Origin: Bog-950 sp044225825
Lineage (GTDB): Bacteria > Bacteroidota > Bacteroidia > Chitinophagales > LD1
Length of the DNA stretch: 64,000 nucleotides
Assembly (NCBI GenBank): GCA_044225825.1
Contig: JBGAIB010000011.1
Span: 1 to 64,000, forward strand
Direction: 5' to 3'
Shown: positions 17,624 through 25,688 of the stretch, piece by piece
Layout: every line of letters begins with the position of its first letter
Numbering within the stretch: position 1 is the stretch's first letter
Translations under genes and position numbers: made by a program
Notes under the pieces: generated by a model
Seen by the model: only the letters and a program-made list of their open reading frames with translations
The model's database searches: none
What the model was told of the DNA's origin: nothing

Positions 17624-19951
17624 CTAACGAATCAGGATAATATCTTTTGTCGCAAGTTTCGATTTGCCGGGAGCTAAGGGGCTTCCGTAACTAACCGAGC
17701 ATACGTAGGCACCTGCATTTTGAAGTTTACCTTTATACGTGCCGTCCCAGGCTTGATTCCCTTTGGCATCAAAAATCACTTCGCCCCACCGGTTGTAAAT
17801 TCGTATCTCAAAGATTTCAGCATACTGCAGAGGGTAGATGGTAAACAGGTCGTTTACTCCATCAGCATTTGGACTAAAGGCATCCGGAATTTTAATATCA
17901 GGCACTACCAGTTCTATTTCGTAACAATCATCTGCAGTGCAATTATGCTGATTTGTTACTGTAACACAGTAGGTAGTGGTTTGGTCGGGCGTAGCGATAG
18001 GGTTGTAAATGCCCGGATTGCTTAATCCTGTTGTGGGATTCCAAGTAAAAGTAAAGTTAGTATCGCTTAAGGCTGTTAATTGAACAGGTTGGCCTAATAG
18101 AACAGCGGAATCGGGATCAGCTGTTACGGATACCGGGATAAATGGTACAGTTGCAAGCCCTGATTTAACAACAATACATCCACTGGGGTCGGTAGCTGTA
18201 ACACTAAAGTTTTGTGTAGACGATACCGTTTCAGTAATACTGTTTGCTGTGCTGCCGGTGTTCCAGGCGTAGGTTAGTTGGGTGCCTGAGTTGTTCGTTA
18301 ACTGCATGATTACCTGTTGCCCCAGACAAACAGTGGTGTCGCAGCAAAAAGTAATATCGGGCGGATTATTCAGAATGTTAACCTGCACGGTGCGGATTAA
18401 TTGGCATCCAATGCCATCAGTGGCGGTCATGGTATACGTAGTTGTGTTGAATACCTGTTCAATAAAAGCTGAGTCGGTATTACCATTGCTCCATGTAAAT
18501 GTAACCGGGGGCAAGCCGTTAGCCGTACCACGGAAGGACACCTCGGCACCGGAACAAACGGTAGTATCGCAACAGGCACTGGCGGTTAAAGCCACAAATG
18601 GCACACTGGCTTCCGGAATTACGAGGCCAGTAATCATGCCTCCATCTGATCCATGTTCAGCATTGTTGGTAGTACCAGTAGGGCAGCTAGCGGGTGCCAA
18701 ACCAAAAACATTCCTACCACTGCTTCCTCCTGTATCGCGATAAACAATTGAGGGAGGCATGGCGCTCACCTTCAGCCATAGGGCACCGCCGCCGGCACCT
18801 CCTCCCGGGCCAAAGCAATAAGTTTGACTGCCACCGTTATCCAGCGAGCCTCCATTGCCCCCATTGGCATCAATATATAAGGTGTTCGGAATGTTGTTTA
18901 CATCTAGCAACACAGTGCCTGCACCACCACCACCACCTGCACCGTCGCTTTGCGCCACGATGGTTTGGTCGTTGCCATCTGCATTAATCTTTTTTGCATT
19001 GCCCATCAGTACATCTGCTATCAGTATGCAGATACCGCCACCATCAGCCCCGCCTGTTCCTTCGTTGTTGTTCTCATCGCCGGCACCACCGCCACCCCCC
19101 ATAAAAATTTTGTTGGACACCGTATTGTAATCCAGTGCTAAGCCGCCTTCACCGGGCCCGGGGCCCGGGCAACTAAATTGAGATACGTTAGCACGCAAGC
19201 CGCCACGCCCGCCTTTCCCAAAGTTGCTTCCACCCCCGCCGCCGGTGTTATGGTCGTTTCCGCCACCGCCACCGTTTCCGTTTTTACCCCGGCCATATGG
19301 ATAAGGAGTGTTTCCATTACCCTCGCCTTTAGGAGCACCGCAATAGATAGTGCCGCAATAATATTCAAAGGCGCCGCCATTGCCACCGTTATAACAAGCC
19401 TGAGCATTCCCGTCATTCTCGCGAATGGCGCCTTTAAACCCGGTCCCTTTAACATCAATATTGGCGTTCATTATTATTGAATCGGCTTTTGCGATCAGCA
19501 CACCACCGGTGTTACCATCCCACTTTTGAGCTTTCAAGGTGGAGTCAATAACCAGCGTGTTGTATTCTGGAAGTGTAATTAGCTGTACGCCAAAGTTGGG
19601 ATCGTATTTACGCAGCATTACATACTCAAACTCCACGTCGTTGCCGTTTATACTTTTTATCTTCTCAATTTCGTAGTTGCCGCAACTTGCATAATCGGGG
19701 ATGTCGCCATACTGGCTATCATTACCGACATAAATTGTAGCCCCTTTCATTTGTATCAGCAGTACTTTTTGCCCCACCGAAAATCCGGTGGTATTACTAA
19801 CGTTTACTTTGTTAGTGCAGTAATCTACCTGGTTTACCTTAGTATAGATGTTAACCACCCCGCCAGTATGCGTAGCCTGGGCACCTGCCTTTAACCACAG
19901 ATGAGTAATCAGCAGTAAAAAACAAAAACTGTATATCGAAGAAGTCCGCAT
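17624..19951 (-). CDS. Large surface protein with Ig-like repeats and T9SS type B (gliding-associated) domain
   Basis: A 775-residue secreted protein. A signal peptide (ending near KAGAQ) is followed by a region rich in Gly and Asn (about 145-400) with many GGGG runs. Two Ig/PKD-like repeats each begin with CCDTTVC, and a third related module follows. The C-terminal domain (IPDAFSPNADGVNDLF, IYNRWGEVIFDA, NQAWDGTYKG, AYVC) is the CHU_C/gliding-motility-associated type B T9SS signal. It is expected on the cell surface, perhaps as an adhesin. Antisense open frames over the Gly-rich part are artefacts of GGC/GGT codons. Start is the ATG at 19951. Confidence 0.92.
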   Translation of the reverse strand: MRTSSIYSFCFLLLITHLWLKAGAQATHTGGVVNIYTKVNQVDYCTNKVNVSNTTGFSVGQKVLLIQMKGATIYVGNDSQYGDIPDYASCGNYEIEKIKSINGNDVEFEYVMLRKYDPNFGVQLITLPEYNTLVIDSTLKAQKWDGNTGGVLIAKADSIIMNANIDVKGTGFKGAIRENDGNAQACYNGGNGGAFEYYCGTIYCGAPKGEGNGNTPYPYGRGKNGNGGGGGNDHNTGGGGGSNFGKGGRGGLRANVSQFSCPGPGPGEGGLALDYNTVSNKIFMGGGGGAGDENNNEGTGGADGGGICILIADVLMGNAKKINADGNDQTIVAQSDGAGGGGGAGTVLLDVNNIPNTLYIDANGGNGGSLDNGGSQTYCFGPGGGAGGGALWLKVSAMPPSIVYRDTGGSSGRNVFGLAPASCPTGTTNNAEHGSDGGMITGLVIPEASVPFVALTASACCDTTVCSGAEVSFRGTANGLPPVTFTWSNGNTDSAFIEQVFNTTTYTMTATDGIGCQLIRTVQVNILNNPPDITFCCDTTVCLGQQVIMQLTNNSGTQLTYAWNTGSTANSITETVSSTQNFSVTATDPSGCIVVKSGLATVPFIPVSVTADPDSAVLLGQPVQLTALSDTNFTFTWNPTTGLSNPGIYNPIATPDQTTTYCVTVTNQHNCTADDCYEIELVVPDIKIPDAFSPNADGVNDLFTIYPLQYAEIFEIRIYNRWGEVIFDAKGNQAWDGTYKGKLQNAGAYVCSVSYGSPLAPGKSKLATKDIILIR

Positions 19952-20098
19952 GTATATCTAAGACGTTACTTTGCCCGTTAAAGTTGATTAAACTTAGCAG
20001 ATTGCAAAAAGTATTGCTGTTGTTAATACTTAACAACAGGATTGGGGAAAGCTGAAAAATCGGAATTTTTAAAGCAATTTTACGATAGAGAATAGTAT

Positions 20099-21364
20099 AT
20101 GAAGTTCATTAAGGTTGTATCGATACAGGTGATTTTTATGTTGTTGGTGCTAGGTGGCCGTGCTGCGGAACTGCTGATACCCATGGATTTAGCACAGGCC
20201 AACCATTTAAAAGCATACGGTATAGCATTTTGGGCACTCAAGCAAAATGTAACAGTTGACTGGTTGCTGAACTACCGTGGGGGCAGTTTTGCTATTCAAT
20301 ATGCCGATGCCCTTGAAAAAGAATGTAAGATACGCGGCGTTAGCTACGAGGTGTTGGCTGATGGGCAATATACTGCCGTGCTGACTGAAATTGCCGATCC
20401 GGAACAGAACATGGAGGTGATGAAGATGGAAAAGGCACCCCGTGTGGCAGTTTATTCGCCTAAAACCAAACAGCCCTGGGATGATGCCGTAACCATGGTA
20501 CTTACCTATGCCGAAATACCCTACGACGTAATTTACGACGATGAGGTGCTGGACGGCAAACTGTTGCAGTACGATTGGTTGCACCTGCATCACGAGGACT
20601 TTACCGGGCAGTACGGGAAGTTTTATGCCAGCTATGGCAATGCGCAGTGGTATCAGGATGACCAAAAGGATAACGAGGCAAGAGCTGCTAAGCATGGTTT
20701 TAAAAAGGTTAGTGAAATGAAACTGGCAGTGGCGAAAACCATTCGTGACTTTGTGTTTGGGGGCGGCTTTATGTTTGCCATGTGCAGCGCCACCGATTCG
20801 TATGATATAGCTTTGGCGGCACAAAACACCGACATCTGTGATGTGATGTATGATGGCGACGCGCAGGACCCTAATGCGCAGTCAAAGCTGGATTACAACC
20901 AATGTTTTGCCTTCGAAAACTGGCACCTGCGCACCAATCCTTATGAATACGAATACAGCGACATTGATGCCACCTATGGCCGCACAGTTCCAAAGGACCT
21001 GGACTATTTTACATTATTTGACTTTAGCGCCAAATGGGACCCGGTACCCACTATGTTATGCCAAAACCACACTAAAACAGTGAAAGGCTTTTTAGGCCAA
21101 ACCACGGCCTTTAAAAAGGACTTTATAAAAAGCAGTGTATTGGTAATGGGCCAGAACAAATCGGCGAACGAAGCCCGGTACATACACGGTGAGTTAGGCA
21201 AGGGTATGTGGACCTGGTATGGCGGTCACGACCCTGAAGATTACCAGCATATGGTGGGAGATCCTCCAACTAACCTGGATCTGCATCCCAATTCACCCGG
21301 CTATCGGCTTATCCTAAACAACGTATTGTTCCCTGCGGCCAAAAAGAAGAAGCAGAAGACCTAA
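20099..21364 (+). CDS. Conserved exported protein, amidotransferase-like elbow (often labelled asparagine synthetase B)
   Basis: A 421-residue protein with an N-terminal signal peptide (to about residue 22). The mature start reads ELLIPMDLAQANHLKAYGIA. A strand-turn segment GGGFMFAMCSATDSYD places a Cys where class I glutamine amidotransferases or ThuA-like folds have their nucleophile elbow, and RVAVYSPKTKQPWDDAV looks like the first Rossmann strand. From memory, homologues in Bacteroidota are often called asparagine synthetase B, yet I see neither an N-terminal Cys of a class II amidotransferase nor the SGGxDS pyrophosphatase loop. That name therefore looks wrong. It ends in a Lys-rich tail that overlaps the convergent cytochrome gene by 4 bases. 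Function unknown. Confidence 0.7.
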   Translation: MKFIKVVSIQVIFMLLVLGGRAAELLIPMDLAQANHLKAYGIAFWALKQNVTVDWLLNYRGGSFAIQYADALEKECKIRGVSYEVLADGQYTAVLTEIADPEQNMEVMKMEKAPRVAVYSPKTKQPWDDAVTMVLTYAEIPYDVIYDDEVLDGKLLQYDWLHLHHEDFTGQYGKFYASYGNAQWYQDDQKDNEARAAKHGFKKVSEMKLAVAKTIRDFVFGGGFMFAMCSATDSYDIALAAQNTDICDVMYDGDAQDPNAQSKLDYNQCFAFENWHLRTNPYEYEYSDIDATYGRTVPKDLDYFTLFDFSAKWDPVPTMLCQNHTKTVKGFLGQTTAFKKDFIKSSVLVMGQNKSANEARYIHGELGKGMWTWYGGHDPEDYQHMVGDPPTNLDLHPNSPGYRLILNNVLFPAAKKKKQKT

Positions 21365-21849
21365 GGCGTTTTAGCCTGTTTACTGCCAGCCTGATCCACG
21401 TAATAAAGAATATCCTCAATATCAGCGTCCTTCAAAAAGCTGAAGCGGTTCATTTGTGCAATGCGGCTATTGGCCATTGCTATGGCATATGGGTACCCTG
21501 CTTCAACAGGTTCGTTCCAATCCTTAATCCAAAGGCGGAGCCATTGTTCACCGGTTTTGCCTTTGTATTCGCCTGCAGATTTCCACCTTTCTGTTACACC
21601 TGCTAAGGATGGGCCGGTTACATCAGCCGTTAAACTATGGCAGGCAGCACAGTTCGATTTGAAAAGACCTTTACCATTGTCGAAGCGTTCATTACCACTT
21701 GTAACTCCTTTAGGTATAGGAGCGTTACTTTCCTTACTCAATTCGCTCTTCTTTGAATTGCAACCCGAGCAGGCTTTAAAATTTAAGGCACCAAAAATGG
21801 CTACTGCAATCAGCAACAACACTAGGCTAAATTCCCTGAACTCTTTCAT
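21361..21849 (-). CDS. Membrane-anchored monohaem cytochrome c
   Basis: A 162-residue protein with an N-terminal membrane helix (residues 7-25) followed by a Cys-rich linker (KACSGCNS). One class I cytochrome c domain follows: haem motif CAACH in KSNCAACHSLTA, GPSLAGV, and a probable distal Met in MNRFSF. The final DIEDILYYVDQ helix is typical. It would carry electrons on the outer face of the inner membrane. It stands alone, convergent with the preceding gene. The intergenic stretch to the next gene (21850-21972) holds a G/C-rich hairpin at 21921-21936 without a T-run. Confidence 0.88.
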   Translation of the reverse strand: MKEFREFSLVLLLIAVAIFGALNFKACSGCNSKKSELSKESNAPIPKGVTSGNERFDNGKGLFKSNCAACHSLTADVTGPSLAGVTERWKSAGEYKGKTGEQWLRLWIKDWNEPVEAGYPYAIAMANSRIAQMNRFSFLKDADIEDILYYVDQAGSKQAKTP

Positions 21850-21972
21850 TTCAGATTAGTTTAAAAGTTTCCTGGTGGTGTAAAATACACCGCAGGGAAG
21901 AAGGGTGCCGCTGAGCAACAGGAGGGGAGCCCCTCCTTCCGGTGGGCAATATTAGAATACGATGCTTACATT

Positions 21973-23346
21973 TTAGCCTTTTGCCTTCTCTTTTAATTCG
22001 TTCCAGCGCTTAACCACTATTACCAGCACTACTGCTGCTTCGATTAAGGGAAACAATACCATCATCAATGAATTGGCTGTTATATCGGGGTAAAAAATGG
22101 TGCCTATACCGTAATCCTTTAACACCATTGGTATCAATATATATAACAGTACCAAGTAAACCATCATGGCCCCGTCGGCACGGCGCGCACGGCTTGAAAA
22201 GTTCAGTAAAAGCAAAATGCCCAGGTCGCGGACAACAAAGCCCATTACGGCTATCAAAAACATAAATGCCTTGGTAGTGCCTTCCAAATGCATTTTTTCA
22301 AAAAGTTCGTTGGTGGAATTGGTTAAGGCAAAAAAGCCAACAGCCAATAACCCCACCATAAAGGCCACGGGAAGCGTAAACAGCCAAAGCGGAATGTTTT
22401 CGAAGAAGGTTTTAAAGTTGCCCGCTGTAAAATTGTTCTGCAGCAAACGGAGGTTTACAATATCCTTTGGCTCTGATAAGGCCAGGAAATATACCATCAC
22501 AACATACTGAAAGAAGTTAACAGCAAACAGAATAGCCAGGCCAGCTGTAAGTGATAAAGATGGGATATGCGATAAATAACCAAACTGGAATACCAGCGAG
22601 GATACCAAAAACGACAGCCACCATACAGGGGCATCGCTGTATTGCAGTTCGGTGCGCATGCTGCGGTAAAGACCGGCTACTACCCAAAAACAGTAGAACG
22701 CCGAGGAGATAATAGAGAGATCGGTTGGGTCGTTTAGGATGCCATACCAACTAAAATAACCTGCCCCGAGGTTCATAATGCCTGAGCGAACAAAGTTGCT
22801 CATGAAGCCCAGCAATACGATGCCCACTATAAACAAGCGGTTACTTTTTATTTTGTTGCGTCCATCGGCCTTGCGTATCATTTGCAGCGACATCAGCATC
22901 ATTAATCCGTGCAGGGTTATCATACCCAGCACCATTAGCACACCCAGCTTCAATTCGCGGACTGTATTCTCCATGCGCAACGCAGTAAGCAGGAACAGCA
23001 GCAGGAAGATGAGTGCTCCATACCAGTTGTAGATGGTGCTACCGAATAACTTACCGATTGCCAGGCGAAAGGGCCCTATGATACTCATGCGTTGCCAGTC
23101 CCAGGTGCGCTCGTTGTATTCATCAAGTATGGCATCGCTGGCCGATTTAAGGCCCCACAGCATACCTACCAACGTAAAGCCGCCCATACTGATATAGTGG
23201 AGGGTGTCCCAACTATTACCGGTGCTGGTTAAAACCAGTACTGCTATTAAAAGAATTATAGCCGGCATGGCTATCAGGCGCTGCACGCTTAGTTCCAGCC
23301 AAACGTTTTTGGCAAACTCGGGGTTCCATTTCAAAAGCTTATCCAT
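21973..23346 (-). CDS. ABC-2 type transporter permease subunit
   Basis: A 457-residue integral membrane protein with about 11-12 hydrophobic segments. It begins WNPEFAKNVWLELSVQRL and carries a DAILDEYNERTWDWQRMS cytoplasmic loop, the kind seen in ABC-2 permeases that pair with the adjacent ATPase. Its ATG shares one base with the stop of the ATPase gene (TAATG), so the two are translationally coupled and surely form one exporter. The cargo is unknown. A gliding (GldA/F-like) role cannot be supported by anything visible here. Confidence 0.82.
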   Translation of the reverse strand: MDKLLKWNPEFAKNVWLELSVQRLIAMPAIILLIAVLVLTSTGNSWDTLHYISMGGFTLVGMLWGLKSASDAILDEYNERTWDWQRMSIIGPFRLAIGKLFGSTIYNWYGALIFLLLFLLTALRMENTVRELKLGVLMVLGMITLHGLMMLMSLQMIRKADGRNKIKSNRLFIVGIVLLGFMSNFVRSGIMNLGAGYFSWYGILNDPTDLSIISSAFYCFWVVAGLYRSMRTELQYSDAPVWWLSFLVSSLVFQFGYLSHIPSLSLTAGLAILFAVNFFQYVVMVYFLALSEPKDIVNLRLLQNNFTAGNFKTFFENIPLWLFTLPVAFMVGLLAVGFFALTNSTNELFEKMHLEGTTKAFMFLIAVMGFVVRDLGILLLLNFSSRARRADGAMMVYLVLLYILIPMVLKDYGIGTIFYPDITANSLMMVLFPLIEAAVVLVIVVKRWNELKEKAKG

Positions 23347-24281
23347 TATACTTTCGATTTTTTGTATTCCGAAACTGTTTTAATGTATTCGTCCTGCAGG
23401 TTTACTTTGTGTTCGCTGAACTCCTCTACAGGGATGTTTTGTTCTACCAATGCTTTTAACAAGGCCCGGCGGCTGTTTACCTGTTCGTTCAGTTGCAGGG
23501 TTACCTGCGTTTCGCCGGTAAGTGCAACGGCTGTTACGCCATCTATGCGTTCCAATACCTCTGCTACGTGGGGCAGGTAACTTTCCAGCTTAATTAAAAT
23601 AGAGCGGTGGTGTTGCACGGTACCTTTGCTTCCCAAATGGCGGTGTTCGATCATTTTGCCATCCTGTATAACCAGCATCTCGGTACTGTAATCTTCCAAC
23701 TCGGCTAAAATGTGTGAGCTAACAATAATGGTCATACCACTATCGCGGAGGTCGGTTAACAACAGCGAAAGTGAATGACGTGCTTCGGGGTCCAGGCCGC
23801 TGGCAGGTTCATCGAGCAGCAGCACTTTGGGTTGATGAATAATAGCCTGTGCTATACCTACCCGCTGCCGCATGCCGCGTGAAAGGGCGCTGATTTTCTT
23901 ATCGATAAACGAGGCGATACCCGAACGCTTAATAGCAACATCAACTGCTTTGATTACGTCCACGCCAGGGGCAAGCCTGCTATGCGCTGTAAACAGCAGC
24001 GATTGCTCCACCGTTAAGGAATCATAGAGGCCAAAGAAATCGGACAGGTAGCCTACCCGCAGGTGCACCTCGCGTGGTTGGTGGATGGTGCTGTAACCGT
24101 CGATAAATACTTCCCCTGACAGGGGTTTTGAAAGCGCTGCCAAACTTCTTAAGAGGGTGGTTTTGCCGGCACCATTTGGTCCTACCAGGGCGGTGATGGC
24201 CCCGTCGGCAATCTCGAAGTTTACATTGTCAAGTGCACGTTTATCGGTGTATTCGTACACCAGGTTTTTGACTTGTATCAT
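23346..24281 (-). CDS. ABC transporter ATP-binding protein
   Basis: A 311-residue ATPase of the ABC-2/CcmA type. Walker A is GPNGAGKTT (about 34-42), the Q-loop region GYLSDFFGLYDSLTV, the signature LSRGMRQR, Walker B VLLLDEPASGLDP and the H-loop SSH. A C-terminal extension of about 90 residues after the ATPase core is typical of ABC-2 exporters. All catalytic residues are present. It forms an exporter with the coupled downstream permease gene. The ruvX and DUF1573 genes lie upstream on the same strand, about 110 and 64 bases apart. Confidence 0.92.
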   Translation of the reverse strand: MIQVKNLVYEYTDKRALDNVNFEIADGAITALVGPNGAGKTTLLRSLAALSKPLSGEVFIDGYSTIHQPREVHLRVGYLSDFFGLYDSLTVEQSLLFTAHSRLAPGVDVIKAVDVAIKRSGIASFIDKKISALSRGMRQRVGIAQAIIHQPKVLLLDEPASGLDPEARHSLSLLLTDLRDSGMTIIVSSHILAELEDYSTEMLVIQDGKMIEHRHLGSKGTVQHHRSILIKLESYLPHVAEVLERIDGVTAVALTGETQVTLQLNEQVNSRRALLKALVEQNIPVEEFSEHKVNLQDEYIKTVSEYKKSKV

Positions 24282-24390
24282 GCATACATGATTTATGTTT
24301 CACAAGATGAGGGTTTCGGGGCTTTTGCATAAATAAGTTACGCACACCCATGAATTTTGAGTAATAAGCAGTCGGGCAGATGAATGGAAA

Positions 24391-24810
24391 CTAGAAGCCT
24401 AATGACTTTTTCTCGAGGTAGGTTTGGAGTATCAGGTTGGCTGCAATAGCATCCACATTTCCTTTGTTCTGCCGTTCCTTTCTGTTTACGCCGCTCATCA
24501 GCAGGGTTTGTGCTGCCATTTTACTGGTAAAGCGTTCGTCTATTTTATGCACCGGTTTGGTTGGGAACAGCTGTTGCAACTTCAGTATAAAGGCATCGAT
24601 ATGTTTAACCACGTCGTTTTCGCGGTGGCCGGTGTTCATGGGGTAACCTATTACAAAGCATTCCACTTCTTCTTTGCTGCAATAGGCTTTTACAAACGCC
24701 TCTATCTCTTTGGTGGGGACCGTTTCGAGACTGTTGGCTATAATCTGTAAAGGATCGGTAACAGCAAGCCCCACCCGTTTTAATCCATAATCGAAAGCCA
24801 ATATGCGCAT
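24391..24810 (-). CDS. ruvX: Putative pre-16S rRNA nuclease / Holliday junction resolvase (YqgF family)
   Basis: A 139-residue RNase H-fold nuclease. The first acidic residue is in AFDYGLKRVGLAVTD, the GYP loop in CFVIGYPMNTG, then DERFTSKMAA and the last Asp in NVDAIAANLILQTYL. These are the four conserved YqgF blocks. In E. coli the homologue matures the 5' end of 16S rRNA; the Holliday-junction role is older and debated. It lies between the DUF1573 gene and the ABC exporter genes on the same strand. Confidence 0.92.
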   Translation of the reverse strand: MRILAFDYGLKRVGLAVTDPLQIIANSLETVPTKEIEAFVKAYCSKEEVECFVIGYPMNTGHRENDVVKHIDAFILKLQQLFPTKPVHKIDERFTSKMAAQTLLMSGVNRKERQNKGNVDAIAANLILQTYLEKKSLGF

Positions 24811-24874
24811 GTAGTTGTATTAAGTAGTAAAGTTAGTAAGCCCCCTGAAACCGTGGCTATTATTTAAAGCCTGT

Positions 24875-25504
24875 TTAGCGGTCCTTAGGAATGATGGTAG
24901 CCTTAATGGTTAACAAGGTGCTTGGCGGATTGCAGTTAGCTGTTACGGTCACATTTTTTTCAACCTGCCCGTGTTTGCCTTCGCTATCAAATTGCACGTC
25001 AATTACACCGCTTTCGCCGGGTTTAAGAGCAGCCTTTGGCCAGTTGGGAACCGTGCAACCGCAGGAGCCAACAGCTGAGGAAATGATGAGCGGGTTGTTG
25101 CCTGTGTTGGTAAAGCGGAAAGTGGTCTTAACCTTGGCGCCTTCGTCAATACGGCCGTAATCGTGGGTAATGCGTTCAAACTTGATGGAGGTAAGTGGTG
25201 GAGGCGTTTTTGTTTCGGGAAAGTCATTTAGTAAGGCATCGTTACTCGGCTTATCGAAAGGGCTGGCCTCCGTAGCGGGGGCATTAGCGGTGCCCGGTTG
25301 CAGCGGGGTTATGTTTACGCTTTCTTTTTCCGTAAGTGCCTTCAGTTGATTGTTCAGTTGCTTCTGCTGCCAGGTAAGATAAGCTACCCAACAGCTCAAT
25401 ACCACTACCAATGCAAGTAAAATTTTGTTGATCACGATCCAGTTTTTGTTGCGGGCTAAGATAGCGTAAGATGTGTCACCCGCGTGTAAAAATATGCTAA
25501 TCAA
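24875..25504 (-). CDS. DUF1573 domain protein, membrane anchored
   Basis: Up to 209 residues. A membrane helix (about 26-46) is followed by a short coiled coil (TWQQKQLNNQLKALTEKE), a Pro/Thr/Ala linker and a DUF1573 immunoglobulin-like domain with the conserved ITHDYGRIDEGAKV, FTNTGNNPLII and GSCGCTVP motifs. DUF1573 domains are abundant, mostly exported proteins of Bacteroidota with no settled function. The first ATG leaves 22 odd polar residues before the helix; a GTG at 25435 (VINKILLALVV) would give a more usual anchor and may be the true start. Confidence 0.82.
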   Translation of the reverse strand: MISIFLHAGDTSYAILARNKNWIVINKILLALVVVLSCWVAYLTWQQKQLNNQLKALTEKESVNITPLQPGTANAPATEASPFDKPSNDALLNDFPETKTPPPLTSIKFERITHDYGRIDEGAKVKTTFRFTNTGNNPLIISSAVGSCGCTVPNWPKAALKPGESGVIDVQFDSEGKHGQVEKNVTVTANCNPPSTLLTIKATIIPKDR

Positions 25505-25599
25505 TTCCTTTGTTACTTACCTCTGTAAGCTGCTGCTTGCAGGTGGTGCCCTGTTGAATCTTCCGCCCGTTAATGACACCCATTAGATTTTTTTCATTT

Positions 25600-25613
25600 C
25601 TGACAATTGTCAG
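25600..25613. promoter_or_regulatory. Perfect 14-bp palindrome CTGACAATTGTCAG
   Basis: An uninterrupted dyad located 75 bases before the start of the T9SS repeat protein, within the divergent region shared with the DUF1573 gene. It has the size of a dimeric repressor or activator site. No T-run follows, so it is not a terminator. Confidence 0.45.
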
Positions 25614-25688
25614 CAGCGGTATAAACATGCATCATATTTCCCCGTTTTCAATTGTTCTTGCTTTGTAGCTGAAACGAAAACTACCAAT

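Noticed and set aside
18282..19480. Several Pro/Cys-rich plus-strand frames opposite the type B T9SS protein
   Set aside because: They mirror Gly-rich codons of the real gene.
21921..21936. GGAGGGG-AG-CCCCTCC hairpin near the cytochrome gene
   Set aside because: As a terminator it lacks a T-run on either strand; the 2-base loop makes it doubtful as a structure.
21973..24281. The ABC exporter as the gliding GldA/GldF transporter
   Set aside because: No gliding genes are adjacent and nothing in either subunit is specific to Gld proteins.
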